A DNA stretch of 38,903 nucleotides from positions 1 through 38,903 of the forward strand of contig CALXPW010000010.1 of the NCBI GenBank assembly GCA_944390365.1, written 5' to 3'. This stretch comes from an uncultured Clostridia bacterium. GTDB taxonomy: Bacteria > Bacillota > Clostridia > TANB77 > CAG-508. A program made the position numbers and the translations under genes. This document shows positions 32,297 through 38,903 of this stretch, piece by piece; position 1 is the stretch's first letter; every line of letters starts with the position of its first letter. The notes beneath the pieces were generated by a model, which was not told where the DNA came from, did no database searches, and was given only the letters and a program-made list of their open reading frames with translations.

Positions 32297-32832
32297 TTAG
32301 TAAAAGAGATTTAATTAGGTCAAGAACACCAAGTGATACTGAATTAAGATATCAATTATCACAAATACCGAATAAAGTGGATAAAGAGCCCAATAAAGGG
32401 CTCTCTACTAATGATTTTACCGATGAGTATAAAAAAGAATTAGATAGAACAGTGCAAAATATACATCATCATAATAATCTGGGTGTTTTAAATAGTCTAG
32501 ATAAAGATGATTTAAGTGATTGGAATAAGGCTTATAGCATTGCTAGTCAGTTAATAAATCCTACTGAATTATACAGTTCAGATATTGGCACAAACGAGAA
32601 TATTACATTTGAATTAGAGCCAACTGATTATTACTATTTGTCTATAATTTGTGGAACAGAAACAAATTATGAAAACAAATTAATTACTTCTACTAATAAA
32701 CAATTTTGTATTACTGTAGGCGAAGAAAAGGTATATTATAAATTCAATGGTAAAATGTTACAAAAGCAAAGCGGAAGTAATACAATTTTGATTTATAAAG
32801 TTTTAGGCTATTTTGAGAAAGGAGAGATGTAA
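32293..32832 (+). CDS. Tail-associated protein (179 aa), possible fibre connector
   Basis: It overlaps the end of the giant gene by four bases. A polar N-terminal helix region (TPSDTELRYQLSQIPNKVDK) and the motif KGLSTNDFTDEYKKELDRTV resemble the linker segments of Bacillota phage fibre and baseplate proteins. The C-terminal half is beta-rich (ITFELEPTDYYYLSIICGTE). A role at the base of the fibres is likely from order, though not from a named family. Confidence 0.5.
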   Translation: MISKRDLIRSRTPSDTELRYQLSQIPNKVDKEPNKGLSTNDFTDEYKKELDRTVQNIHHHNNLGVLNSLDKDDLSDWNKAYSIASQLINPTELYSSDIGTNENITFELEPTDYYYLSIICGTETNYENKLITSTNKQFCITVGEEKVYYKFNGKMLQKQSGSNTILIYKVLGYFEKGEM

Positions 32833-32833
32833 A

Positions 32834-33253
32834 ATGGTCGCAGTAGAGGATAATACAACTATCCATATAACTAGGGGAGATAAAACTACAGGTAAGGTTA
32901 ATCGCCTTGCTTTTTATTTTCCCATTTATAATTTCGAAACACAGCAAGAAGAAAATTATAAGTTTCAGCCCGAAGATAAAATCTCACTTATTGTCATGCA
33001 GAAAAAAGGCTATACCAAGTATGAAGTATTACGAAAAGAATATTACTTAAAAGATTTGGGATATACAGAACCGACAGAACACCCAGAAATACCACTTACA
33101 GCCGAAGATACTAAAGTTTTTGAACTTACTAATAAAGCAAAAACATATTGGTATGATTTAGTTCTTAACGACGATACGACAATAATTGGTATGGACTCTG
33201 ATGGTGCAAAACAGTTCATTGTATATCCGGAAGGAGGAGAAGAAGATGAATGA
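32834..33253 (+). CDS. BppU-like fibre anchor protein (139 aa)
   Basis: The start DNTTIHITRGDKTTGKVNRL followed by YKFQPEDKISLIVMQKKGYT is the pattern of the BppU N-terminal domain that binds fibres or receptor proteins to the virion. All-beta, with WYDLVLNDDTTIIGMDSDGA before the end. The ATG was chosen just after GGAGAGATG. Its last codons (EGGEEDE) contain the next gene's ribosome site. Confidence 0.65.
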   Translation: MVAVEDNTTIHITRGDKTTGKVNRLAFYFPIYNFETQQEENYKFQPEDKISLIVMQKKGYTKYEVLRKEYYLKDLGYTEPTEHPEIPLTAEDTKVFELTNKAKTYWYDLVLNDDTTIIGMDSDGAKQFIVYPEGGEEDE

Positions 33254-33749
33254 AGCTAGAGGTATTCTTGGTTTTAAAGGAGAACGAGGTTATAGTGCTT
33301 ACGAAATAGCAGTACAAAATGGCTTTATAGGCTCAGAAGAAGACTGGTTAGCTACATTAGGTACAAGTACCCATTTCATACAAACAAAAACCATGTACAC
33401 AACTGAATCGGAAGAAAGCACTCATACTTTACCTGATACATATACCAGTAATAGTTTTCTTGATATTTATGTGGATGGAAAACATTTAGCACTAGATAAA
33501 TATTCAATTTCAGATGGTAATATTAATTACTCTCCCAGTTTACCTGCTAGTAGTACTGTTGAACTTGTAGTCACAACAGCAAGTACTAATAATTTACCAA
33601 TAGTAACAACTATTGATGAAAATTCAACTAATGATACAGCACCTAGTACTAAAGCGGTTTATCTTCTTGGTAAAAATTTAGAAGATAATAAACAAGATAA
33701 AGTAGATGCTTTGTTCTTCTCTGTAGAGGAGGAAATAGAAGATGCTTGA
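33246..33749 (+). CDS. Tail fibre protein with collagen-like start (167 aa)
   Basis: The protein begins GILGFKGERGYSAYEIAVQN and then GSEEDWLATLG, the collagen-like plus SAYE/EW motif of phage tail fibres. A beta-rich domain and a STNDTAPSTKAVY segment common in fibre shafts follow. It ends LFFSVEEEIEDA, in which the EEEIE codons double as the GAGGAGG site of the next gene. AGGAGGAG precedes its own ATG. Confidence 0.75.
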   Translation: MNEARGILGFKGERGYSAYEIAVQNGFIGSEEDWLATLGTSTHFIQTKTMYTTESEESTHTLPDTYTSNSFLDIYVDGKHLALDKYSISDGNINYSPSLPASSTVELVVTTASTNNLPIVTTIDENSTNDTAPSTKAVYLLGKNLEDNKQDKVDALFFSVEEEIEDA

Positions 33750-34074
33750 GTTTTATAGAGGAGATACCTTTCAACAACATTTTACGGTTTCTTGGAATAA
33801 TCCTATTACAGAGATTTATTTCACTGTAAAACAAACTTCTGATGATAAAATCCCATTAATAAGAAAAAAGTTAACCGATGGAATAAATTTAATGGATAAG
33901 ACAAATGATGGTGAAGTCTATTTGTTAACGATAGATGCAGAAGATACAGAAAACTTAAAAATTGGAAGTTATAGTTATGACTTCGAGGTTTTATCTGGTA
34001 AACTTAAGCAAACTGCATATACAGGAACACTAACTTTAAAAGAAGATATTACTAGAAAGCGAGATGAGTATTAA
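33742..34074 (+). CDS. Small beta-rich fibre-associated protein (110 aa)
   Basis: It starts EFYRGDTFQQHFTVSWNNPI and continues with strand-rich LLTIDAEDTENLKIGSYSYD and an end in TLTLKEDITR. The GD-F-F/ITRGD-like start and the Ig-like pattern match the small BppU-type connector domain and may carry the fibre encoded next. It overlaps both neighbours by 8 and 1 bases. Confidence 0.6.
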   Translation: MLEFYRGDTFQQHFTVSWNNPITEIYFTVKQTSDDKIPLIRKKLTDGINLMDKTNDGEVYLLTIDAEDTENLKIGSYSYDFEVLSGKLKQTAYTGTLTLKEDITRKRDEY

Positions 34075-35198
34075 TGGATGAGTTAAAATTTGAACTTAAT
34101 GATTTAAACGATGTTAATGCATATCAAGAGTATGAGAAAGAAAGAGAAGAAAACGAACAACAAAGAATATCAAATGAAAATCAAAGAATTTCTAGTGAAC
34201 AACTACGGGAAAATCAAGAAAATATAAGACAATCAAATGAATCCTTGAGACAGTCACAAGAGACAAGTAGAGTTAGTGCAGAATCACTTAGGGCACAGGC
34301 TGAAGATACAAGAGCAAGCGCCGAAACTTTGCGTGATAATGCAGAAACTTTAAGAGAACAATCAGAAGAAACTAGAAAAACTAATGAAAACTCTAGAGTT
34401 TCTGCTGAACAATTAAGAATAATCGCCGAAGAGAATCGCGTAAAGGCTGAAAGTAGTAGAGTTACTGCTGAAACGACTAGAGAAAATCAAGAATCGACTA
34501 GGCAAACAAATGAAAGTGCAAGAATAAATGCTGAACAAACAAGAGTAAGCCAAGAAACAGAAAGACAACAGTACTATCAAGATATTCAAAATAAGGTTAA
34601 TAATGGTGACTTTAATGGTCGTGGAATTATTAATACCGAAAAAGTTTCTAGTATTGCTGGGGTAGATACCTACAATATTAATTATACCGATGGTAAAAAT
34701 CCTGATTCTTTTACTGTAACAAATGGTACTGGTTCAGGCGACATGGAAACAGATGTGTATGATACTAATAAAAATGGTATTGTAGATAATGCAGAAAAAT
34801 TAAATAATCAAAGTCCAGATTATTATTTAAATTATAATAATTTTACTAATACACCAACAATACCAAGTACAACCAACGAGTTAACTAATAATAGTGATTT
34901 TACTACAAAAAATTATGTAGATACAACTTTTGAAACAAAAGCAAACGCAGAACAAGTATATGCTACTAAAACCGAAGTAGATAGTACTTATGCAACAAAA
35001 GCAGAAGCAACATACACAGCTAGTGATACTGACACAATAGATATGACATTATCAAACAATCAAATTAGTGCAAGCTTGAAAGATGGTTCTATTAGTGAAA
35101 CTAAACTGTCTACTGAGCTTGCAAATAAAATTAATGGAAAACAAGACAGTTCAAGTGCCTTGTTTTTTAGTATAGAAGAAGAAATAGAGGAGGAATAA
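34074..35198 (+). CDS. Tail fibre with long heptad coiled coil (374 aa)
   Basis: Residues ~18-165 form about twenty seven-residue repeats with Arg and Glu at fixed places (for example RVSAESLRAQAEDTRASAET), a rigid trimeric coiled coil. After a GRGIINTEKVSSIAG turn comes a beta domain and the fibre-shaft motif TKNYVDTTFETKANAEQVYA with more TK.EVDSTYATKAEA repeats. The end LFFSIEEEIEEE repeats the end of the fibre gene upstream. It should be the extended shaft for receptor contact. Short repeats in the DNA make length change by recombination likely. Confidence 0.85.
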   Translation: MDELKFELNDLNDVNAYQEYEKEREENEQQRISNENQRISSEQLRENQENIRQSNESLRQSQETSRVSAESLRAQAEDTRASAETLRDNAETLREQSEETRKTNENSRVSAEQLRIIAEENRVKAESSRVTAETTRENQESTRQTNESARINAEQTRVSQETERQQYYQDIQNKVNNGDFNGRGIINTEKVSSIAGVDTYNINYTDGKNPDSFTVTNGTGSGDMETDVYDTNKNGIVDNAEKLNNQSPDYYLNYNNFTNTPTIPSTTNELTNNSDFTTKNYVDTTFETKANAEQVYATKTEVDSTYATKAEATYTASDTDTIDMTLSNNQISASLKDGSISETKLSTELANKINGKQDSSSALFFSIEEEIEEE

Positions 35199-35201
35199 AA
35201 A

Positions 35202-35312
35202 ATGAAACAATTTATCGAAAATATTACTAATATATATATATATATATCAATTCAAAGGAAAGGAGGTTGCTTGCTAAACAACCTTTTTTCAGAAGGGAGG
35301 GAGTGTTGCTAG
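35202..35312 (+). CDS. Short frame containing a TA dinucleotide tract (36 aa)
   Basis: An ATG with a strong GAGGAGG site reads MKQFIENITNIYIYISIQRK and stops within a hairpin region. The tract (TA)8T at 35231-35247 lies in the codons, so gain or loss of a TA unit would shift the frame. It also reads through a terminator-like hairpin. It may be a leader peptide or remnant of a fibre-assembly gene; that it is translated is inferred from the site alone. Confidence 0.35.
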   Translation: MKQFIENITNIYIYISIQRKGGCLLNNLFSEGRECC

Positions 35313-35338
35313 CAACCGCTCCTTCAAAGGTGGTGCTA
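35257..35338 (+). terminator. Terminator-like hairpin and structured leader before the tail-tip genes
   Basis: AGGTTG and CAACCT form a six-bp stem followed by a run of T's near 35283-35289. A second hairpin with GTTGC/GCAAC inside GGAG/CTCC follows, then GGTGG before the ATG at 35340. This is the third terminator-plus-hairpin leader in the late region, after those beside scaffold and coat. Confidence 0.55.
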
Positions 35339-35339
35339 T

Positions 35340-35753
35340 ATGTCTAAACATGGCACTTTAAAAGATTATGAAGGAAACAAAATTTATCCAAATGCATACT
35401 ACAAAGTTGGTGATATATTCATTACAACAAATGAAGAAAATCCAGCCAACAGATTTGGTGGAACTTGGCAAAAGTTACCAGAGGAAACATTTTTAATGAC
35501 TGCCAGTTCCAATTATACAGTTAAATCAACTGGTGGAGAAAATGAACATACATTAACTATTAATGAAATACCACCACATAAACATACTTTTGGAATAGGT
35601 CCACAGAATGATAGTGGTTCATATGTTATTCCTTATGGTGGAAAGAGATTTTCTGATAAAGCTCAAGCTATAACAAGTGATGTAGGTGGTGGACAACCTC
35701 ATAATAATATGCCAAAGTTTTATGCAGTATATATTTGGATAAGAGTTGCATAA
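35340..35753 (+). CDS. Tail-tip / collar-like protein, paralogue 1 (137 aa)
   Basis: The protein has the KVGDIFITTNEENPANRFGG start, then TWQKLPEETFLMTASS and NEIPPHKHTFG, and ends in PKFYAVYIWIRVA. This is the collar/baseplate-tip pattern, with a His-rich HKHTF segment, seen in tail fibre ends that bind metal. It is about as long as, and clearly related to, the next gene. GGTGGTG precedes the ATG. Confidence 0.75.
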   Translation: MSKHGTLKDYEGNKIYPNAYYKVGDIFITTNEENPANRFGGTWQKLPEETFLMTASSNYTVKSTGGENEHTLTINEIPPHKHTFGIGPQNDSGSYVIPYGGKRFSDKAQAITSDVGGGQPHNNMPKFYAVYIWIRVA

Positions 35754-35766
35754 CAATGCGAACTTA

Positions 35767-36186
35767 ATGAAAAAAAGAGTTTTGTTAGAAGATATTCAAG
35801 GAAATGAAATATACCCAAGACCAGCTTTACCAATAGGATTTATTATTTTTTTAAATAATGCTTTAGACCCAAATACTTATTTTATAGGTACGTGGGAAAA
35901 GATAGAGGAAGAAACATTTTTTATGACTGCTTCATCTAGTTATCCGGTAGGTCAGATAAGTGGTTCAAACGAAGTTACATTAGATACTGAAAATATACCG
36001 CCACATCGACATCAATGTTCAGGAGCCGGGAATACAGCTTTAAAAAATGGAAGTTATACGTTAATGTCAGATGTAAATGGTCAAAATCCTAGACCAGATT
36101 TTTATACAGGTTACACAGGTGAAGGACAACCATTTGATATTAAACCTAAAAGGTACACAGTTAATGCTTGGGTAAGAGTATCTTAG
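35767..36186 (+). CDS. Tail-tip / collar-like protein, paralogue 2 (139 aa)
   Basis: It repeats the plan of its neighbour: GFIIFLNNALDPNTYFIGTW, then EEETFFMTASSSYPVG, ENIPPHRHQC and an end in KRYTVNAWVRVS. The two arose by duplication and then diverged, giving alternate or mixed tail tips. The start is uncertain: the ATG at 35767 has no strong ribosome site, and a TTG at 35746 overlapping the previous gene is possible, which would mean coupled translation. Confidence 0.7.
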   Translation: MKKRVLLEDIQGNEIYPRPALPIGFIIFLNNALDPNTYFIGTWEKIEEETFFMTASSSYPVGQISGSNEVTLDTENIPPHRHQCSGAGNTALKNGSYTLMSDVNGQNPRPDFYTGYTGEGQPFDIKPKRYTVNAWVRVS

Positions 36187-36199
36187 CAAGCTAAAGAAA

Positions 36200-36739
36200 A
36201 TGAAAATAAAATCAAATTTTATGGGAAATGATACAAAAATAAAAGCTAATACAATAGCAATGGTAGATAACAATAAAGGTATTCCATTAGATGAATATTT
36301 AGGAAATTTATCAAATTTAAATACAACCGACAAATCAAGCGTAGTAAACGCAATTAATTCAGCTAATATAACTTTTGAAAAAACTACTAATGGGTTTAAT
36401 TTAAAATTTGCTAATGGTTTTATGATACAAAAGAAAAAATTAACACGTGTTAGTGTTAATTGTAATACAAGTGCTGGAAATAATGCTAATTTGTTTTATG
36501 GTACTTATGATATGGGAGATTGGGACGTACCGTTTACTGAATTATTTGATTTTACATACACTATTGGAAAAGTTTATGGAGCAAGACAGCCATGGTTATC
36601 CAGTAATACTTGGAACGGTACAGACCATGTTGAAGATGCCCCTAACAATACTTGGTGTGGTAAGTTAAGTATGTATTTAAACTGGAGTGCAGCTGTTAGT
36701 TGTGATTTAACTTGTACAGGGTTTGGTATGTGGAAATAA
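36200..36739 (+). CDS. Receptor-binding tail-tip protein candidate (179 aa)
   Basis: A short N-terminal linker with GIPLDEYLGNLSNLNTTDKS and SVVNAINSAN, common in fibre shafts, leads into a compact beta domain rich in Trp, Asn and Cys (GARQPWLSSNTWNGTDHVED, ending CDLTCTGFGMWK). Such terminal beta-sandwich domains bind surface sugars or proteins. It is the last of the fibre cluster, before the lysis module. No close family is recognised. Confidence 0.65.
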   Translation: MKIKSNFMGNDTKIKANTIAMVDNNKGIPLDEYLGNLSNLNTTDKSSVVNAINSANITFEKTTNGFNLKFANGFMIQKKKLTRVSVNCNTSAGNNANLFYGTYDMGDWDVPFTELFDFTYTIGKVYGARQPWLSSNTWNGTDHVEDAPNNTWCGKLSMYLNWSAAVSCDLTCTGFGMWK

Positions 36740-36750
36740 AGGAGGAAATA

Positions 36751-37194
36751 ATGGAAATAATAAATTTTATTATTCATAATTTTAGTAATTTGTTTGTAAT
36801 TTTGGGATTGTTTGGAATAGTAGTTGAAACATCTCCAAAAATCAGATGGAATCCATATTCTACAATATTAAAATTTATTGGTAAAAAAGTTAATGAAGAG
36901 ACTAATAAAAAAGTTGAAAATTTAACAAGTGAAATAAGCAATATAAAAAACAAACTACATGAAGATAAAAAGAAAGAATATAGTATTATGATTTCTAACT
37001 TTGCGAGTGATTTAAAACATGGCGAAATTAAGAGCGAGAGCCAATTTATTGCTATTATAGAGCTATGTGATGAATATGTGGCAAACGGTTGGAATGGTAA
37101 AATAAAATTAGATACAGCTTTTATAAAAGAAGAATATATACGATTTGCCAATAAGGTTAAAAATGGTGATTTCGTAATCAAGGGAGGTAAATAA
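36751..37194 (+). CDS. Membrane-anchored coiled-coil protein of the lysis module (147 aa)
   Basis: The protein begins with one hydrophobic helix (about residues 4-24) followed by the SPKIRWNPYSTILKFIGKKV segment, a coiled coil (VENLTSEISNIKNKLHEDKK) and a globular C-terminal end (~70-147) with CDEYVANGWNGKIKLDTAF. It stands just before the holin, as do XhlA-like accessory membrane proteins in Bacillota phages. A part in holin timing is likely. The start follows GGAGGAAATA. Confidence 0.6.
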   Translation: MEIINFIIHNFSNLFVILGLFGIVVETSPKIRWNPYSTILKFIGKKVNEETNKKVENLTSEISNIKNKLHEDKKKEYSIMISNFASDLKHGEIKSESQFIAIIELCDEYVANGWNGKIKLDTAFIKEEYIRFANKVKNGDFVIKGGK

Positions 37195-37195
37195 A

Positions 37196-37462
37196 ATGGA
37201 TTTAAGTTTTTTAAGCGAATTTATAAATTTAGGAATATTGGGTATTTGTTTATGTATAGGTTATGTAATTAAAACTAGCTTAGATTTTATACCTAATAAA
37301 TATATTCCATTAATTATGCTAATTTTAGGTACTATTTTAGGAATAGTAACAAATTTAGATAGTTTAAGTATTAATGTGGTACTTACTGGCATGTTTAGTG
37401 GTTTAGCTTCAACTGGTATGTATGAGATGTTTAAGAATTTGATAAATAAGGAGAGTGAATAA
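37196..37462 (+). CDS. Holin (Hol44-like)
   Basis: This 88-residue protein has three or four hydrophobic helices (about 5-27, 35-52, 57-76), little charge until the end NKESE, and a GTILGIVTNLDSLSINVV turn region of the Hol44-type holins. It should open the membrane at the end of growth and let the amidase reach the wall. It has GGGAGG upstream and lies between the coiled-coil membrane protein and a tiny helical gene. Confidence 0.8.
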   Translation: MDLSFLSEFINLGILGICLCIGYVIKTSLDFIPNKYIPLIMLILGTILGIVTNLDSLSINVVLTGMFSGLASTGMYEMFKNLINKESE

Positions 37463-37464
37463 TT

Positions 37465-37614
37465 ATGGTAGGTAAATTACAGGATTTTATCAATGAATTA
37501 AAGGAAAGCAAAGAAGTGAAAAATTCAAGAGAAAAAAGTTTAACTATTACCAAATTAGAAGAGGCTATGTTCTGGTTAACATATGCGATTGATTTACAAA
37601 GTGAGGAGGAATAA
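37465..37614 (+). CDS. Small helical protein resembling the Acb2/Tad1 hairpin domain (49 aa)
   Basis: The protein reads FINELKESKEVKNSREKSLT then ITKLEEAMFWLTYAIDL. The S/N-RE-S-L-x-I-T-K-L-E-E-A-M-x-W-L pattern is that of the second helix in Acb2/Tad1-hairpin proteins, which in anti-CBASS Acb2 and anti-Thoeris Tad1 help bind cyclic nucleotide signals. Only a helix pair is present, as in many short members. Homologues often stand beside phage lysis genes, as here between holin and amidase. A sponge function is a hypothesis; the role may instead be structural. The frame is tightly packed, with its own ribosome site GGAGAG. Confidence 0.55.
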   Translation: MVGKLQDFINELKESKEVKNSREKSLTITKLEEAMFWLTYAIDLQSEEE

Positions 37615-37616
37615 AG

Positions 37617-38558
37617 ATGGAAGTAAGACAAATGTTAGTAGATAAAAGCAAGTATAGTGTGAAGTGTCCATATGTGATGACACCTACTAGAATAGTAGTA
37701 CACAATACCGCAAATGATGCAAGTGCTAATAATGAGATTAAATATATGATTACTAACAGCAATGAAACCTCATTTCACTTTGCTGTAGATGATAAAGAAG
37801 TAGTACAAGGTATTCCTTTAAACAGAAATGCTTGGCATGCAGGAGATGGGCATGGTAAAGGAAATATGCAAGGTATAGCTATTGAGATATGCTATTCTAA
37901 ATCAGGTGGAGATAGATTTATCAAAGCTGAACAGAATGCAGCCAAATTTATTGCTCAACTACTTAAAGAAAGAGGCTGGGGAGTAGATAAGGTAACTAAA
38001 CACCAAGATTATTCTGGTAAATATTGCCCACATAGAACTCTAGATATGGGCTGGGAACGTTTCTTAAACATGATTAGGGCAGAATTAGGGCAAACTCAAG
38101 TAGATGTTCCTACAAGTTCCAAAGAGCCTAATTATACTGGTAAAATCACTTATCAATCCTACGACAATAAAAAAGGATACTGGCTACCGGAAGTAAACTC
38201 ACACGATACAAGTGAATATGCCGGCAATTTAGGTAACAATATGGGCGGTTTACGTGCTAAACCAACTTATGGTGAGATTAAGATTCAAGCCCATATAATT
38301 GGAACACCATCAAATGAGTGGCTCGACTGGGTTAGTTCAAAAAATTATAAAAAGAATGATAAAAGTAATGGTAATTCTTATGCTGGTATTTATGGTAAGA
38401 ATATTGATAAAGTAAGAATTATTTCAACAAAAGGATATGTTGATTATCGAGCATACGACAATAAAAAAGGATACTGGTTACCATGGGTTCGTTCTACCAA
38501 TGTTAACGAGTATGCCGGCAACGAAGGAAATCCAATAGGCGGAATTCAAATGAAATAG
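37617..38558 (+). CDS. Endolysin, N-acetylmuramoyl-L-alanine amidase
   Basis: The 313-residue protein cuts the amide bond between muramic acid and the stem peptide. The Amidase_2 domain (~20-155) shows zinc ligands H29 (VVHNTA), H139 and C137 in YCPHRTL, with AWHAGDGHG and GIAIEI segments between. The C-terminal half holds three related wall-binding repeats: YDNKKGYWLPEV...YAGN (~183-215), WLDWV...YAGIYGKNIDKV (~222-270) and YDNKKGYWLPWV...YAGNEG (~278-313). No signal peptide is present, so export depends on the holin. The strong GAGGAGG site lies in the previous gene. Confidence 0.92.
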   Translation: MEVRQMLVDKSKYSVKCPYVMTPTRIVVHNTANDASANNEIKYMITNSNETSFHFAVDDKEVVQGIPLNRNAWHAGDGHGKGNMQGIAIEICYSKSGGDRFIKAEQNAAKFIAQLLKERGWGVDKVTKHQDYSGKYCPHRTLDMGWERFLNMIRAELGQTQVDVPTSSKEPNYTGKITYQSYDNKKGYWLPEVNSHDTSEYAGNLGNNMGGLRAKPTYGEIKIQAHIIGTPSNEWLDWVSSKNYKKNDKSNGNSYAGIYGKNIDKVRIISTKGYVDYRAYDNKKGYWLPWVRSTNVNEYAGNEGNPIGGIQMK

Positions 38559-38587
38559 CCTTCACTTGTGTTCAAATGCGTTCAAAT

Positions 38588-38673
38588 ATGATATAATCAA
38601 AAAGAACAAGAGTTTTGCATCTTATACTCCTGTTCTATAGTTTAACCCTAGGCTTAGGCCTAGGGTGTTTTTT
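38588..38673 (+). ncRNA. Candidate small RNA at the right end, with promoter and terminator
   Basis: TG-A-TATAAT (38589-38597) is an extended -10 with only a weak -35. A transcript starting near 38604 would form AGAACAAGAG/CTCCTGTTCT (38603-38612, 38627-38636; one mismatch) and end at the terminator at 38645-38673, about 70 nt. It shares a TCTTAT..ACT..C...TGTTCTAT pattern with the small RNA candidate at 1357-1446. No open frame with an ATG is present. Function unknown. Confidence 0.45.
38645..38673 (+). terminator. Strong intrinsic terminator after the late operon
   Basis: ACCCTAGGC (38645-38653) pairs perfectly with GCCTAGGGT (38658-38666) across the loop TTAG, followed by a T tract. It ends the late mRNA after the amidase and also the small RNA before it. 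Confidence 0.85.
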
Positions 38674-38730
38674 ATGTATTAAATATAAATAATTGAATAT
38701 ATTATATTAGTACATTTTTGTAAAAAACTA

Positions 38731-38758
38731 TTGACTTTAATCTTTTTTTTGCTATAAT
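38731..38758 (+). promoter_or_regulatory. Strong outward-facing promoter close to attR
   Basis: TTGACT, a 16-bp spacer and TATAAT (38753-38758) make a near-consensus sigma-A promoter pointing out of the prophage across attR. In the excised circle its transcript would cross attP and end at the terminator at 62-88; in the prophage it runs into host DNA. It may make a short RNA over the arm sites. No gene follows within the window. Confidence 0.65.
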
Positions 38759-38795
38759 TAATAGTGTTATTGGTGCTTGTGAGTTCGTTTCCGTA

Positions 38796-38813
38796 GGCAA
38801 CAAGTGGGTAACA
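38796..38813 (+). promoter_or_regulatory. Putative integrase arm-type sites, right arm
   Basis: GGCAACA (38796-38802) and GGTAACA (38807-38813) repeat with an 11-bp step in the same orientation as the pair at 164-181. They lie about 40 bp from the core. With the left pair they would form the two arms of attP for the integrase. Flanking TTCGTTT and AAACGAG can pair across this stretch. Confidence 0.55.
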
Positions 38814-38850
38814 AACCGTTGAAAAACAAGGATAAACGAGCAATTTTTTA

Positions 38851-38903
38851 TGACTTTTAATCAAAGGGTCCCGGGTTCGAATCCCGGACAGGCCACCATT
38901 TTA
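38851..38903 (+). repeat. attR core with tRNA-Lys 3' fragment
   Basis: This is the second copy of the 53-bp repeat. It keeps the anticodon loop, T arm, acceptor strand and CCA (to 38898), but the DNA before it (GCAATTTTTTA) cannot form the 5' half of a tRNA. It is therefore the duplicate 3' fragment left by integration and not a working tRNA gene. The host side begins at the window's end. Confidence 0.9.

Noticed and set aside
36067..36333. 88-codon and other hydrophobic minus-strand frames over the fibre and lysis genes
   Set aside because: They are mirror frames of AT-rich genes, which give Ile/Leu/Phe/Ser-rich translations, and have no start signals.
38760..38850. A second complete tRNA or an SRP-type RNA before attR
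   Set aside because: No cloverleaf 5' half pairs with the tRNA fragment, and the SRP core motif is absent.

Overview
The window is one complete, apparently intact prophage of about 39 kb, bounded exactly by a 53-bp direct repeat (1-53 and 38851-38903). The repeat is the 3' part of a tRNA-Lys(UUU) gene, including the encoded CCA. The DNA is strongly AT-rich, start sites carry strong AGGAGG-type ribosome binding sites, the code is standard (TGA is a stop), and the protein families are those of Bacillota phages. The host is therefore probably a low-GC, possibly gut-dwelling Bacillota or a relative; the sequence does not fix the genus. There are terminase, portal, scaffold, coat, connector and tail-hub genes, but no tape measure, tail tube or sheath, so the phage is probably short-tailed (podovirus morphology).

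Layout. 1-2450, lysogeny: attL, a bidirectional terminator, integrase arm sites, the tyrosine integrase, a candidate small RNA, a two-helix membrane peptide and an S24/CI-type repressor with a clear operator. 2456-3250: Cro-like and excisionase-like regulators and small proteins. 3265-3534, opposite strand: a one-gene moron for a Cas2/SinR-like protein, with its own promoter, a UUCG terminator and an apparent AUA start. 3588-13817: a dense, overlapping early operon with a DnaD-like protein, a Rad52-like annealing protein, PD-(D/E)XK nuclease, SSB, NinB, HNH and NUMOD/HNH endonucleases, DUF1064, a MazG-like enzyme, a HExxH protein, many small unknowns and an ArpU-like regulator. 13818-14525: no protein gene, but about 680 nt of closely packed hairpins ending in an intrinsic terminator, the best candidate here for a large ornate phage RNA of the ROOL/GOLLD kind. 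14526-24339: terminases, portal, scaffold, major capsid protein, connector, tail hub and a candidate ejection protein. 24353-32296: one 2647-residue polyvalent protein combining a zincin-like protease, a BECR-nuclease-like domain, one clear and one possible ADP-ribosyltransferase, and an LPD38 region. 32293-36739: tail fibre and receptor-binding genes. 36751-38558: lysis module (TM/coiled-coil protein, holin, a 49-residue Acb2/Tad1-hairpin-like protein, amidase). 38559-38903: a second candidate small RNA, an outward promoter, arm sites and attR.

How the parts work together. The repressor holds the divergent 2347-2441 control region; its loss would release the early operon, whose recombination proteins handle phage DNA. 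The ArpU-like protein probably switches on the late genes beginning with the ncRNA and terminase. Two terminator-plus-leader elements flank scaffold/coat and may tune their expression. The giant protein probably travels in the virion and is delivered with the DNA, carrying enzymatic domains that could act on the newly infected cell.
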